A DNA stretch of 64,000 nt from Nitrospirota bacterium (GCA_004321915.1 SCQE01000068.1:1-64000), one strand, 5' to 3'; shown: positions 24,825 to 33,880, counted from the stretch's first letter. Program-made: numbers and translations. Notes: generated by a model from the letters alone, not told the origin.

Positions 24825-25916
24825 TCATTTGCCGATCTTCATCTTCATTTCGAGCGCTTTGCGGTAATCGGTCGCCGCTTCCTTCTGCATTTTATTTAAA
24901 TCGTAAACTTCAGCCCTTAAAGCGTATATGTTTTCTTCGAACGGATTCAGTGAGAGCGCCTTCTCAAAATTAACGAGAGACTCTTTTATCTGCCCGTTTT
25001 TCCCGAGCGCATAGGCGTAATAGTAGTGCGAAGGCGTGTAGGAATTCAGGGCGGAGGCCCTTTCGAGTATGGCGATGGAATCTTTGTTCCTGCCCGCTTT
25101 TATCAGCAGATGTCCGAGTTCCGTCATGACGGCCACGTTTTCCGGCTCGATGTTCAAGGCTTTTTTAAGTGTTTCTTCGGCATCCGCGGTCTTGCCCTCG
25201 ATCTCATATAATTTTGCAAGTTCGACATAAGCCAGCATGTATTTGGGATCCTTCTCTACGGCTTTTTTTAAAAAGGGATGTGCCATATCGTATTTCTTCT
25301 TTGCGATAAAGCCTTTTGCTAGGTTGGTGTCGGCTATGGCATCGTGGCGCGGTTTGTATTTTTGCACCACCTTTTTTCGCGGCTGCTCCCCGGCCAAGGT
25401 CATAAGATAATCTATCAGGTCTTCGGTCCCTACAAGCGGCAGCCCCGGCAGTTCATAAGCTATTTTGCCTTCCGAAATTACAATCGTGGACGGAAGCGCG
25501 ATCGTATCGTAGCTCCTGAATGTTTTCAACCCGTCGTCGAATACGACTGGAAAGGCGATAGCAAGCTCCTGCGCGATTTTTTTTACGGCCTCGATATCGT
25601 CTTTGGAAATCACCTGATTGTTGGCGTTTATCGCAATAATTTCTATTCCTTTGTCCTTGTGCTTCTTGTAAAACTCATCGAAGCGCTTAAGCGCCTTTTT
25701 GGAGTTTGCGCTCCATGTGGCCCAGAAAACCACAACGACCGCTTTTTTCTGTTGCAGGTTCTTAAGCGAAACATCCTTGCCGTTTAGGTCCGCAAGCGAA
25801 AAATCGGGCGCCTCCTTGCCTATTTGGAGCATGGCCTGAGCGTTTGCCGTGTGGATGCAGAACGGGGCCATAAACATCAGCAAGATCATTTTCAGGAAGA
25901 AGATATGTCTTCTCAT
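24825..25916 (-). CDS. Redoxin-TPR fusion that has lost its redox cysteines
   Basis: A 363-residue secreted protein. After a signal peptide (1-27), residues 30-175 are a TlpA/AhpC-like thioredoxin fold (APDFSLADLNGKDVSL, FWATWSANSKKAL). The usual WCxxC is WSANS, so both active-site cysteines are replaced by Ser69 and Ser72. Residues 200-360 carry four or five TPR units. It therefore cannot act as an ordinary thiol reductase; a binding or scaffold role for cytochrome assembly is more likely. It follows the small TPR gene with a two-base gap. Confidence 0.9.
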   Translation of the reverse strand: MRRHIFFLKMILLMFMAPFCIHTANAQAMLQIGKEAPDFSLADLNGKDVSLKNLQQKKAVVVVFWATWSANSKKALKRFDEFYKKHKDKGIEIIAINANNQVISKDDIEAVKKIAQELAIAFPVVFDDGLKTFRSYDTIALPSTIVISEGKIAYELPGLPLVGTEDLIDYLMTLAGEQPRKKVVQKYKPRHDAIADTNLAKGFIAKKKYDMAHPFLKKAVEKDPKYMLAYVELAKLYEIEGKTADAEETLKKALNIEPENVAVMTELGHLLIKAGRNKDSIAILERASALNSYTPSHYYYAYALGKNGQIKESLVNFEKALSLNPFEENIYALRAEVYDLNKMQKEAATDYRKALEMKMKIGK

Positions 25917-25918
25917 GC

Positions 25919-26461
25919 TTATCTTTTTCCTCCTTTAAATGTTCTTATGCCCTCTTTGAAGTGATGTATGGCCTTTTCATAAGCGCCCAGCTTCTCATAA
26001 ACAAGGCCGAGCGCATAATGGGTCATGGCAGGATACGGGTTCAGCGTAAGCGCTTCCTTTAATGTCTCTTCTGCGCCTTTCAGGTCGCCCTTGGCGTAAA
26101 GAACGAGACCGATGCCGGTCCTCGATGTGCGGAAACGGGGATTGATTTTCAGTGCGGCATTAAATGAGTCCAGCGCCCCGTCGTAATTCTTCTTCTTGAG
26201 CAGCACATAGCCCAACTGGTCATGCACTTCTGGATAGTTCGCGTCGGACTTGACGGCTTCGGCGAGAAGTTCGGCTGCGCGGTCGTAGTTCCCGCTTTCA
26301 TACAGGACCACAGCTTCTTTCAAAAGGGACGAGGCTTTTTGCCTGCCTTCCGATGCGCTTGCCGGAAATGACAGAAACATGATCGAGCAGGCAAGAAGAG
26401 ACAGGTGTAAAAACAGTCTGCAGGCCTTGCGATAAGACATGTATGTCATGGCCTTTTGCAC
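25919..26461 (-). CDS. Periplasmic TPR protein
   Basis: A 180-residue secreted protein. A signal segment (about 10-37) precedes four TPR units (for example YDRAAELLAEAVKSDANYPE and YDGALDSFNAALKINPRFR). TPR arrays bind other proteins. It sits immediately (0 bases) after the large cytochrome gene and before the redoxin-TPR gene, so it is a likely assembly factor for these cytochromes. The first Met may be residue 4 or 7; the signal would remain. Confidence 0.85.
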   Translation of the reverse strand: MQKAMTYMSYRKACRLFLHLSLLACSIMFLSFPASASEGRQKASSLLKEAVVLYESGNYDRAAELLAEAVKSDANYPEVHDQLGYVLLKKKNYDGALDSFNAALKINPRFRTSRTGIGLVLYAKGDLKGAEETLKEALTLNPYPAMTHYALGLVYEKLGAYEKAIHHFKEGIRTFKGGKR

Positions 26462-27817
26462 TTATCTGTTTTTGACAGGGTTGTCCCTGTTGTACTCAAA
26501 CTTCTGGTGGCAACCCGGCAGGCATGAGCCGCCTTTTGCCGTTTTCGAAAATCCGACCGGGAGTCCCCATGCTCCAAACGGCACCGCATTTCTTATATGC
26601 TTCGGATTGTTCGTGGCATGCGCATCATGGCAGGCCCTGCAGGTACGGCCTTTGTCGACCTTGTTCACATGTACAAAATGCAGGTTTTGCTCTCCGTTTC
26701 TGAACCCCGTAAGGGTTTTTGTTTTTGCGTCGAGTACGAGGGTTTTCTCATGGCAGTTAAAGCATAGCTCGTAATTTTTAATATCGAACGGCGCATAGAA
26801 AACAGGGGGATAATATTTTCTGAGTATCCTGTAGTTGTCCGACCCGTGGGTGTTGTGGCATCCGGAGCAGTCCTTTTGCTGTATCGGCCCGTGATGGTTT
26901 TTGTTTTTTTCGAGATATTCCTGCATATTTATGGTTTTGCTCAACTGCTTGTTGTGGCACAAGTTGCAGGAGTCGGCAGGTTCCCTTGTAAGCTGTTTCA
27001 CATAGTCGGAGACATGCGGGTCATGACAGGCCAGACATTTTCTGTCGGTTTCGAGGCCGCCGTGTTTTACCTTAACGCTTTCGACCCAGTCTTTTTTGTC
27101 CTTGTGGCATGTAAAGCATAAATCTCTAGACCCGTCCTGACTGAAATTGAATTTGTAGTCCCCCGAATGCGGACTGTGGCAGTTAATGCATTTCTCTTTT
27201 ACGGGTTTGTGTGCGAACTTTTTATTTTGGAAGGACTGGGCCTTGTCCGTATGACAGATATAGCAGACATCGTTCCCGACTGCGTTCAGCATTTTCGGGA
27301 AATCGGTCTGGTGCGGGTTGTGACACATGGCGCAGCCGCCTACGGCCACAGGCCCGTGAACAAATTTGCCGGCCGCTATTTTTTTGTCATGACACATGAA
27401 GCAGAGTGTCTGTCCGTCTCCGCGCAGCATGAATTTGTAGGAAGACTGGTGGGCGTCATGGCAAAGAGTGCAGTTGCCTGCCTTTACCGGACTGTGCACT
27501 CCTTTTTTTACGTCGAGGCGGTCATGGCATTTATAGCACAGCTCGGAAGAATTGGTTATCGGCGCGAATTTGGGGTGCTGCCCTCTGGTGCCTTGCTGTA
27601 TATGACAGGCATCACACTGTCCAACGGCCGCGGGGCCGTGCACGAATTTCCCCTTGCCCATATTGCTGTGGCATGCGCCGGTAACGCAGGAGCCCGCTGC
27701 CTCGGCGTTTCCGACCGGCAGATTGTTTCCCCAAAATGCGCATATCCCCAGAACAATTGAAATTGCGACAAAATACATTACACAGACCCTAACGGCTTTT
27801 AGCTCTCTCCCATGCAT
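26462..27817 (-). CDS. Large multihaem c-type cytochrome (13 CXXCH plus two variant haem motifs)
   Basis: A 451-residue secreted cytochrome built of doubled-CXXCH units. I count 13 standard CXXCH sites, plus CVTGACH near the N-terminus (CX4CH) and CLPGCH near the C-terminus (CX3CH), which could bring the total to 15 haems. Repeated H-G-P segments (FVHGPVAVGGC) are typical of this family. The start is set at 27817, where GGGGAGG stands five bases upstream, rather than at the earlier ATG (27835) without a ribosome-binding site. It is first in the seven-gene operon and the probable main electron carrier. Confidence 0.92.
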   Translation of the reverse strand: MHGRELKAVRVCVMYFVAISIVLGICAFWGNNLPVGNAEAAGSCVTGACHSNMGKGKFVHGPAAVGQCDACHIQQGTRGQHPKFAPITNSSELCYKCHDRLDVKKGVHSPVKAGNCTLCHDAHQSSYKFMLRGDGQTLCFMCHDKKIAAGKFVHGPVAVGGCAMCHNPHQTDFPKMLNAVGNDVCYICHTDKAQSFQNKKFAHKPVKEKCINCHSPHSGDYKFNFSQDGSRDLCFTCHKDKKDWVESVKVKHGGLETDRKCLACHDPHVSDYVKQLTREPADSCNLCHNKQLSKTINMQEYLEKNKNHHGPIQQKDCSGCHNTHGSDNYRILRKYYPPVFYAPFDIKNYELCFNCHEKTLVLDAKTKTLTGFRNGEQNLHFVHVNKVDKGRTCRACHDAHATNNPKHIRNAVPFGAWGLPVGFSKTAKGGSCLPGCHQKFEYNRDNPVKNR

Positions 27818-27874
27818 GACAGCCTCCCCGGACATATTTATGAATTTCAGTATGTGTTAAGTTATAGTTATGAA

Positions 27875-27903
27875 ATTTTAATTGTTGCCAAAATTTTTGT
27901 CAA
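27875..27903 (-). promoter_or_regulatory. Promoter of the cytochrome/redox-sensor operon
   Basis: On the minus strand, TTGACA (27898-27903), a 17-base spacer and TAAAAT (27875-27880) form a near-consensus sigma-70 promoter about 58 bases before the first cytochrome start codon. Confidence 0.7.
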
Positions 27904-27954
27904 ATGAACAAAAACCGCATACTTAAGAATATTATCGCATAAACTATAAATCCA

Positions 27955-27983
27955 TTGACATCTTATAGCATATAAACTGCAAT
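27955..27983 (+). promoter_or_regulatory. Probable promoter of the ppnP gene
   Basis: TTGACA (27955-27960), a 17-base spacer and TGCAAT (27978-27983). The -10 box is weak. It is divergent from the cytochrome-operon promoter, the two -35 boxes being about 50 bases apart. Confidence 0.4.
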
Positions 27984-28050
27984 ATATATAAGCGGTTTTT
28001 ATGCGGCGAGAAACAAACGGCGGGGCTTAAATATAAATTGTGAGGTGCAT

Positions 28051-28365
28051 ATGGAAGAATTCAGGGACGTAACGGTCGTAAAAAAGGCGAATGTTTATTT
28101 TGACGGAAAGGTCACGAGCAGGACGGTCATCTTCAGGGACGGCTCGAAAAAGACGCTCGGCGTGATGCTGCCCGGCGAGTACGAATTCAACACCGCAGAC
28201 AAAGAGCTTATGGAGATAATGTCGGGCGAACTCGATGTGACTATTGCCGGACAGGCCGGAAACAGGGCGATAAAGGGCGGGGAGTCCTTCGAGGTGCCGG
28301 CAAATTCAAAATTCAGTATGAAGGTAAAGACGCTTACAGACTACTGCTGCTCGTTTTTGAAGTAG
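28051..28365 (+). CDS. ppnP: Pyrimidine/purine nucleoside phosphorylase PpnP
   Basis: A 104-residue cupin-fold enzyme that phosphorolyses ribonucleosides to base and ribose-1-phosphate. The family's whole length is recognisable, including [38 protein letters not shown] and FEVPANSKF. The ATG at 28051 is chosen over the GTG at 28045 because GTGAGG ends five bases ahead of it. Confidence 0.9.
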   Translation: MEEFRDVTVVKKANVYFDGKVTSRTVIFRDGSKKTLGVMLPGEYEFNTADKELMEIMSGELDVTIAGQAGNRAIKGGESFEVPANSKFSMKVKTLTDYCCSFLK

Positions 28366-28377
28366 CCGCTTGACCTG

Positions 28378-29544
28378 ATGCAAAAAAGCAGAATATTGAT
28401 AACCTGCGCTAAAGGCGCGGTCCCTTACCTTCAGGAGGAATTGGTTGCGCTCGGTTTTCCTGTTCTTGCCGAGTCGGTTGCGAGTGTGACTACGGAAGGC
28501 GCGATGGAAGATGCGATGAGGCTGAATCTGTTGCTTTGCACAGGCCAGCGAGTGCTCTATCTTATCAAGAAAGTTGTCGCAAGAGACGCAGGAGAACTAT
28601 ATAACGAAATTTCAAAAATCGCTTGGGAAGACAGGATAGACGAAAACGGCTATATTTGCGTGACCTCGACCGTTGACAATCCGGACATCAAAGATTCCCG
28701 TTTCGCAAATGTTAAATGCAAAGATGCGATAGTGGACAGGATCAGGGAAAAGCGCGGGCAGCGGCCTGATTCAGGGCCGGAACAGGACAGAACGGTCATA
28801 AATCTCTATTGGAAGGGCGACGACTGTTCCATCTATTTCGACACATCAGGAGAACCGCTTTCAAAGCGAGGGTACAGGAAGATCCCGCTCAAGGCGCCTA
28901 TGCAGGAAACGCTCGCCGCGGCTGTGATCAAGGCGACCGGATGGGAAGGCGGCCGCAATTTTATCAATCCCATGTGCGGCAGCGGCACGCTTGCGATAGA
29001 GGCCGCTCTTGCCGGCCTCAACAGGGCGCCCGGGATATTGAGGAACAACTACGGCTTCATGCACATTAAGGGGTACGATAAAGCGCTCTGGGACGATTTG
29101 CGGGCGACCGCGAAAAAAGCGGCAAGGAAGAACATACAAGGCAGGATAATCGCAACGGACATACGGGAAGAAGCTGTCGAAGCCGCGAGAAAGAATGCGA
29201 CCACAGCTGGAGTGGAACATCTCATCGAATTTTCGGTCTGCGATTTTTCGCAGACGGACGTGCCGGAAGGCGGAGGGGTTGTGCTGCTTAATCCCGAATA
29301 CGGCGAAAGGATGGGCAAGATCAACGAGCTTGAAGCCATATACAAAAACATCGGAGATTTTTTCAAACAAAAATGCGGCGGTTATTCCGGATACATATTT
29401 ACCGGCAATCTTGAATTGGCCAAAAAAGTCGGGCTGAGGTCAAAACGAAAGATACAGTTTTTCAACGGCGCAATAGAATGCAGATTGCTCGAGTACGAGC
29501 TTTATGCGGGCAGCAGAAAAACAAGACAGGAAACAGGGGAATGA
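28378..29544 (+). CDS. RlmL/YpsC-type 23S rRNA guanine-N2 methyltransferase with THUMP domain
   Basis: A 388-residue RNA methyltransferase. The THUMP-like N-terminal part (1-155) is followed by the SAM domain: NPMCGSGTLAIEAALAG is motif I and NPEYGER replaces the usual NPPYGER in motif IV. COG0116 members of this size modify a guanine in 23S rRNA. The stop overlaps the rimO start by four bases (ATGA), so the two ribosome-modification genes are coupled. Confidence 0.85.
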   Translation: MQKSRILITCAKGAVPYLQEELVALGFPVLAESVASVTTEGAMEDAMRLNLLLCTGQRVLYLIKKVVARDAGELYNEISKIAWEDRIDENGYICVTSTVDNPDIKDSRFANVKCKDAIVDRIREKRGQRPDSGPEQDRTVINLYWKGDDCSIYFDTSGEPLSKRGYRKIPLKAPMQETLAAAVIKATGWEGGRNFINPMCGSGTLAIEAALAGLNRAPGILRNNYGFMHIKGYDKALWDDLRATAKKAARKNIQGRIIATDIREEAVEAARKNATTAGVEHLIEFSVCDFSQTDVPEGGGVVLLNPEYGERMGKINELEAIYKNIGDFFKQKCGGYSGYIFTGNLELAKKVGLRSKRKIQFFNGAIECRLLEYELYAGSRKTRQETGE

Positions 29545-30857
29545 AGGTCCATATCACAACCCTAGGATGCCCGAAAAATACGGTTGACTCAGGCCATCTC
29601 AGCCGGGCTTTTCATGCTGAAGGCTTTGAAATTGCGGATGATGAACGCGGCGCGGACATACTGCTCATAAACACCTGCGGCTTTATCAAGGATGCCAAGG
29701 AAGAATCCGTCGAAGAGATCCTCAGGATCTCAAAACTCAAAAAGGGCGGCAAAAAACTCGTTGTTTTCGGCTGCCTCGCCAAGAGATACGATGCCGAATT
29801 ACGGTGCGAAATACCGGAGATAGATGCGCTTTTCGGTGTGGGGGAAGACGCACGGATAATCGAATACTGCAAACAGACAACAACTACAAGGGGCGAGGGG
29901 CATGGAGCAAGAGGCGATTCAAAAAAAGCCCTCGTCTTCTCAAAAGCCGGAGAAACAGCCCATCCTGCGCCGTACGCCTATCTTAAAATAGCCGACGGCT
30001 GCGATAAAAAATGCACCTTCTGCGCCATACCGTCGATTCGCGGCAGGTTCAAAAGTGTCAGTCCCGAAGCCGTTGTGCAGGAGGCAAAAGAGTATGTAGA
30101 AAAAGGCGTTAAAGAGCTTATCCTCGTGGCCCAAGACATCACAAACTTCGGCAAAGATATGAAAAAACATACTCTCGTCTCGCTGCTGAATGACCTGATT
30201 TCGATAAAAGGCGATTTTTTTATAAGACTGCTTTATTTGTATCCGACCGAAATAACGGGCGAGCTTTTGAAATTGATAGCCGTCTCGGACAAAATCCAGA
30301 AATATCTCGACATACCGCTTCAGCATTCCGAAGACAAGATGCTGAGACTTATGGGGCGCAGGGGCACGAGAAAAGACTATATCAAGCTGATCCGTCAAAT
30401 TCGAAAGACCATACCCGGCGTTGCCTTGAGGACCACCTTTATCGTCGGCTTTCCGGGCGAAACCGAGGACGATTTTAACGGCCTTGTTGACTTCATAGAA
30501 GAGTTAAGGTTCGACAGGCTTGGCGTTTTCAAATACTCAAAAGAAGACGGGACGCCCGCCGCAAGGCTTACGCCCAATGTCCCTGAAAAGATAAAAGACA
30601 GAAGGCTCGACGAGATAATGACACGGCAGGCGGTCATCTCGCTCGAAAAAAACAAAGAGTTGGCAGGCAGGACCTATAGGGCCATAATCGACGAAGTTGA
30701 TCGTGACGCGGCCATAGCAAGGCTTTACTCGCATGCGCCGGAAATAGACGGGGTCGTCATAATCGAAAAACCGGAGCGTCAATTAAGACCGGCCTCTATA
30801 GTCGATGTCGAGATAACCGAGGCCTACGACTACGACCTCAAAGGCAGGGTTGTTTAG
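29541..30857 (+). CDS. rimO: Ribosomal protein S12 methylthiotransferase RimO
   Basis: Radical SAM enzyme that adds a methylthio group to an aspartate of ribosomal protein S12. The 438-residue product starts MKVHITTLGCPKNTVDSG, the N-terminal UPF0004 domain with its three Cys for the auxiliary cluster. The radical SAM motif CDKKCTFC is near residue 155 and a C-terminal TRAM domain follows. The start at 29541 overlaps the previous stop; the longer frame upstream is only out-of-frame rlmL sequence. Its 3' end overlaps the convergent gene by four bases. Confidence 0.94.
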   Translation: MKVHITTLGCPKNTVDSGHLSRAFHAEGFEIADDERGADILLINTCGFIKDAKEESVEEILRISKLKKGGKKLVVFGCLAKRYDAELRCEIPEIDALFGVGEDARIIEYCKQTTTTRGEGHGARGDSKKALVFSKAGETAHPAPYAYLKIADGCDKKCTFCAIPSIRGRFKSVSPEAVVQEAKEYVEKGVKELILVAQDITNFGKDMKKHTLVSLLNDLISIKGDFFIRLLYLYPTEITGELLKLIAVSDKIQKYLDIPLQHSEDKMLRLMGRRGTRKDYIKLIRQIRKTIPGVALRTTFIVGFPGETEDDFNGLVDFIEELRFDRLGVFKYSKEDGTPAARLTPNVPEKIKDRRLDEIMTRQAVISLEKNKELAGRTYRAIIDEVDRDAAIARLYSHAPEIDGVVIIEKPERQLRPASIVDVEITEAYDYDLKGRVV

Positions 30858-32431
30858 TCCGCTGATTTTACTATTCGCAAGCCGACATAATAGCCGTAAG
30901 TCGGCAGATACCAGTGGCGGAATGTGGTGCGCGAGGTCCTCATATTAAAGCCCCATGAGCCGCCGCGAAGAACTCGGGACTGTCCGGTCCCCGGACCTGT
31001 CGGATTGTTTCTCAGGCTTTCGCTGTAGTAGTTTTCGCCGTACCAGTCTTGGCACCACTCCAGTACGTTGCCGGTCATATCGTATATCCCGAGTCCGTTA
31101 GGCAGTTTCATCCCTACAGGGTATGTTTTGTTTCCTGAGTTGGACAGATACCATGCCACACTGTCTATGTCGCCGCCGCCTGAGTATTTCTCATTCTTCC
31201 CGCCGCTGCGCGCAGCATATTCCCATTCGGCCTCTGTCGGCAGCCTGAATTTATCGGTTCCGCTTTTTTGGTTCAGTCTTCTTACGAATTCTTGAGCGTC
31301 GTTCCAACTGACCTGCTCGATGGGACAGTTGTCGCCGCAATTTTTGAAATAAGAGGGGTTGTTTCCCATCACGGCCTTCCATCGTCCCTGTGTAACCTCG
31401 TACTTGCCTATGTAAAAGTCATTCACACATGCCTCGTGCGCGGGCCTTTCGTCACTGTCCCCGTCCCCGAACATGTCTCCCATCTGATAACATCCGCCGT
31501 TGACGAATACGAACTCGCCCGCAAGTGCGTCCGCCTCTTCCTGTTCTTTCTTTATGGCCTCTTCCAGCCATTCAGGGCTGAAGGCTATTATCCTGATGTC
31601 ATCGATGCCGACCCGTACTTCTTCATGGACCTCTTTTTCGTGTCCCTGCACATCGATTTTTCTGACCCTCTTTTCTGTGATGGCCGCGTCTTTGCAGCGC
31701 TCCGGCTTTAAAGAGGCCGCCTCAAAATCATTTTCGTTTCTCAACGCCCCCTTACCCGGTTCAGGGATGACATATTTGATGTCTTCCCACCGCAGGTCTA
31801 TCGCTTTTACTTTCGTCTCATATCTTATTCCCTCCTCTTTGTATCCGCCGCATTTCGTGTTAAAGCCGTTGAAGACCATTTCCATGCGCGCTCCGCTTTT
31901 CATGACCAGCCACACCTTAACCACTTTTGGAGGTTCATCATATGTCCCGGGAGCATCGTCTAGGAGCCTTCGTGCGATCTTCTTTGTCGACTTCAAAAGC
32001 TCGTCAACGCTGCATTCGCATCTGTATTCATACGTATAACCGGTTTGTCCGGTTTCTGCATTTATGATCGCAAGCCTGATATGATAGGCGCGCCCTTTAA
32101 GGTTCAGAGAGCCTATCGCAACGCTGTCCGCTCCCAAAGCCCGTCCCATCCCGCTTGCACAGGCTTCTGAAGAGCAGGCTGTTATCTTCAAATTTTTCTC
32201 GACCGCCGTTTTATTCATATCGGTGCGATTCAGGACTTTATATTTTTTTAATGCTCCGAACTCTTTTCTCAGGCTTTCCGCTACTTGGCGGGACAGCTTT
32301 TTATCGACGCCTATAGCTGCAAGGTCAAAAACAGCGAGGGTCTTTGGGGAATGGGTGTTTTTTTCGGATGCAAAAGATACGGCGGTGAAGAGGATGATAA
32401 GTATGAGAGAAGATACGCCGGTTTTAGCCAA
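30854..32431 (-). CDS. Secreted CsgG/TolB-like plus SUMF1-type (FGE-like) protein
   Basis: A 525-residue secreted protein. Signal peptide 1-21; residues 28-160 resemble CsgG/FlgT-type 'LAVFDL...' domains; a short linker; then a formylglycine-generating-enzyme-like fold from about residue 305 (PTEAEWEYAARSGG, GNVLEWCQDWY, RVLRGGSW, GLRIVKS). The two catalytic cysteines of true FGE near the last strand are absent, so it is probably not a sulfatase activator. The start is TTG at 32431, eight bases inside the nfeD 3' end, coupling the two genes. Confidence 0.8.
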   Translation of the reverse strand: MAKTGVSSLILIILFTAVSFASEKNTHSPKTLAVFDLAAIGVDKKLSRQVAESLRKEFGALKKYKVLNRTDMNKTAVEKNLKITACSSEACASGMGRALGADSVAIGSLNLKGRAYHIRLAIINAETGQTGYTYEYRCECSVDELLKSTKKIARRLLDDAPGTYDEPPKVVKVWLVMKSGARMEMVFNGFNTKCGGYKEEGIRYETKVKAIDLRWEDIKYVIPEPGKGALRNENDFEAASLKPERCKDAAITEKRVRKIDVQGHEKEVHEEVRVGIDDIRIIAFSPEWLEEAIKKEQEEADALAGEFVFVNGGCYQMGDMFGDGDSDERPAHEACVNDFYIGKYEVTQGRWKAVMGNNPSYFKNCGDNCPIEQVSWNDAQEFVRRLNQKSGTDKFRLPTEAEWEYAARSGGKNEKYSGGGDIDSVAWYLSNSGNKTYPVGMKLPNGLGIYDMTGNVLEWCQDWYGENYYSESLRNNPTGPGTGQSRVLRGGSWGFNMRTSRTTFRHWYLPTYGYYVGLRIVKSAD

Positions 32432-33731
32432 TCGGCGTTTTCCTGACTTTGACTTTCAGTCCTTTGACTTCCGTTATAATTACACTTTCATCTTTTGCGA
32501 TCCGCTCATCAGAGTATGCGGACCATAACTCGCCGTGGACCATGATCATTCCGTCGTGAGCGGTGATATTTGTTTTTGCCGTTCCTTCAAGCCCGACAAG
32601 GCCTTCCTGTCCGGTGACCGGCTTGGTCTTGTATGCCTTATACGCAAGCCTGAAGGTGAGCATGAAGAATAGCGCGGTGATTATGGCCGTGGGCAGGATG
32701 AGCGAAAGCGAAACTTTGAAGAACGGCAGTGGAGAATCGAAGAGCATCATAGAGCCGAGGACAAGACAAAAGACGCCTCCGACGGTCAGCATGCCATATG
32801 AGGTGACCTTCACTTCGAGTATGAACAGGATTATCCCCACGAGTATCAGAAGCATGCCCGCATAATTGACCGGCAGGGTCTGGAAGGAATAAAAGGCAAG
32901 GATGAGGCATATCGCGCCTATGACACCCGGAGCCACTACCCCCGGATTCGTGAGCTCGAAAAAAAGTCCGTAAAAGCCGAGCAGCATGAGGATATAAGCC
33001 ACATTAGGGTTGCTTATCAGGTCGAGCACTTTGCTCCTGAACCCCATCTCGCGCTTGGTCATTCTTGCGTTTGCCGTCTTGAGCGTCATGTTCCCGGCTG
33101 CGGTGGTAACCTTCCTGCCGTCTATCTCGTCGAGAAGCGACGGGACATCGTCGGCAACAATATCAACCACGTTCAATTTTAACGCTTCGCTTTCTGTGAC
33201 CGATACGCTGTTGCGCACCGAATCTTCCGCCCACTTCGCGTTTCTGCCGGACTGTTTAGCGATGGTCTTGATGTATGCGGCCGCATCGTTGGTCGCTTTT
33301 TCAGAGGTCACATTGTCCATTTTCCCGCCGACCGAAACAGGATGCGCCGCGCCTATGTTCGTGCCCGGGGCCATTGCCGCAACATGCGCCGACATTGTGA
33401 TAAAAACCCCTGCGGAAGCGGCGCGGGCTCCGCGTGGCGAGACAAATACGATTACCGGAACTCTGGACGCTCCGATGTCCTTCACGATGCTTCTCATGGA
33501 AGTATCAAGCCCTCCGGGCGTGTCGAGTTCTATTAGAAGCGCGGCGGCATTCGTTTCTTCCGCTTCTTTTACAGCCTTGCCTATGAACTCGGCGGACACA
33601 GGGTTTATCACGCCCGCAACCGTTATGTGAAGGACCTCTGCGCTTAAAGCCGGACTTGCGGGAAAGAACAGGAATATAAGCGGAAGAAACAGCAGAAAGA
33701 TCAAGGCAGGGAAATAGGAAAAACGTACCAT
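32424..33731 (-). CDS. NfeD-family membrane serine protease (ClpP class)
   Basis: A 435-residue membrane-bound protease. Signal anchor 1-30, a ClpP/crotonase-fold protease domain (PGGLDTSM, then SPRGARAASAGVFI with the candidate nucleophile Ser), four membrane segments (about 230-340) and a C-terminal OB-fold NfeD domain (GLEGTAKTNI to the end). Members act with SPFH/stomatin-like proteins on membrane quality; no stomatin gene is adjacent. TATAAT on the minus strand (33737-33742) lies five bases before the ATG and no ribosome-binding site is seen, so the mRNA may be leaderless. Confidence 0.88.
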   Translation of the reverse strand: MVRFSYFPALIFLLFLPLIFLFFPASPALSAEVLHITVAGVINPVSAEFIGKAVKEAEETNAAALLIELDTPGGLDTSMRSIVKDIGASRVPVIVFVSPRGARAASAGVFITMSAHVAAMAPGTNIGAAHPVSVGGKMDNVTSEKATNDAAAYIKTIAKQSGRNAKWAEDSVRNSVSVTESEALKLNVVDIVADDVPSLLDEIDGRKVTTAAGNMTLKTANARMTKREMGFRSKVLDLISNPNVAYILMLLGFYGLFFELTNPGVVAPGVIGAICLILAFYSFQTLPVNYAGMLLILVGIILFILEVKVTSYGMLTVGGVFCLVLGSMMLFDSPLPFFKVSLSLILPTAIITALFFMLTFRLAYKAYKTKPVTGQEGLVGLEGTAKTNITAHDGMIMVHGELWSAYSDERIAKDESVIITEVKGLKVKVRKTPIG

Positions 33732-33790
33732 ATGAAATTATAGCACACGCTATACCCGATTAACGGCCGGTTTTTTTTATTTGACCCCGT

Positions 33791-33840
33791 TTGCTTTTTT
33801 GTCCCGCTTTATCGTATCATTTAATTGAGATTTAGTCTCA
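33791..33840 (+). promoter_or_regulatory. feoB promoter with a palindromic operator
   Basis: TTGCTT (33791-33796), an 18-base spacer and TATCAT (33815-33820). The palindrome TGAGA-TTTAG-TCTCA (33826-33840) lies over the expected transcription start. The Fur-family gene at the end of the operon is the likely binder; it differs from the E. coli Fur box. Confidence 0.6.
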
Positions 33841-33880
33841 GTTTAAATTGCTTCGAATCTGCACTGAAAGGAAACATCAA

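Noticed and set aside
27818-27835. Longer start of the large cytochrome (ATG at 27835)
   Set aside because: It has no ribosome-binding site and would contain the GGGGAGG that serves the ATG at 27817.
27836-28044. Sigma-54 (-24/-12) promoter in front of the cytochrome operon
   Set aside because: I looked for TGGCAC-N5-TTGC on the minus strand because an NtrC-type regulator is in the operon, but found none; a sigma-70 promoter fits instead.
30854-32431. True sulfatase-activating (FGE) enzyme
   Set aside because: The catalytic cysteines near the C-terminal strand are missing.
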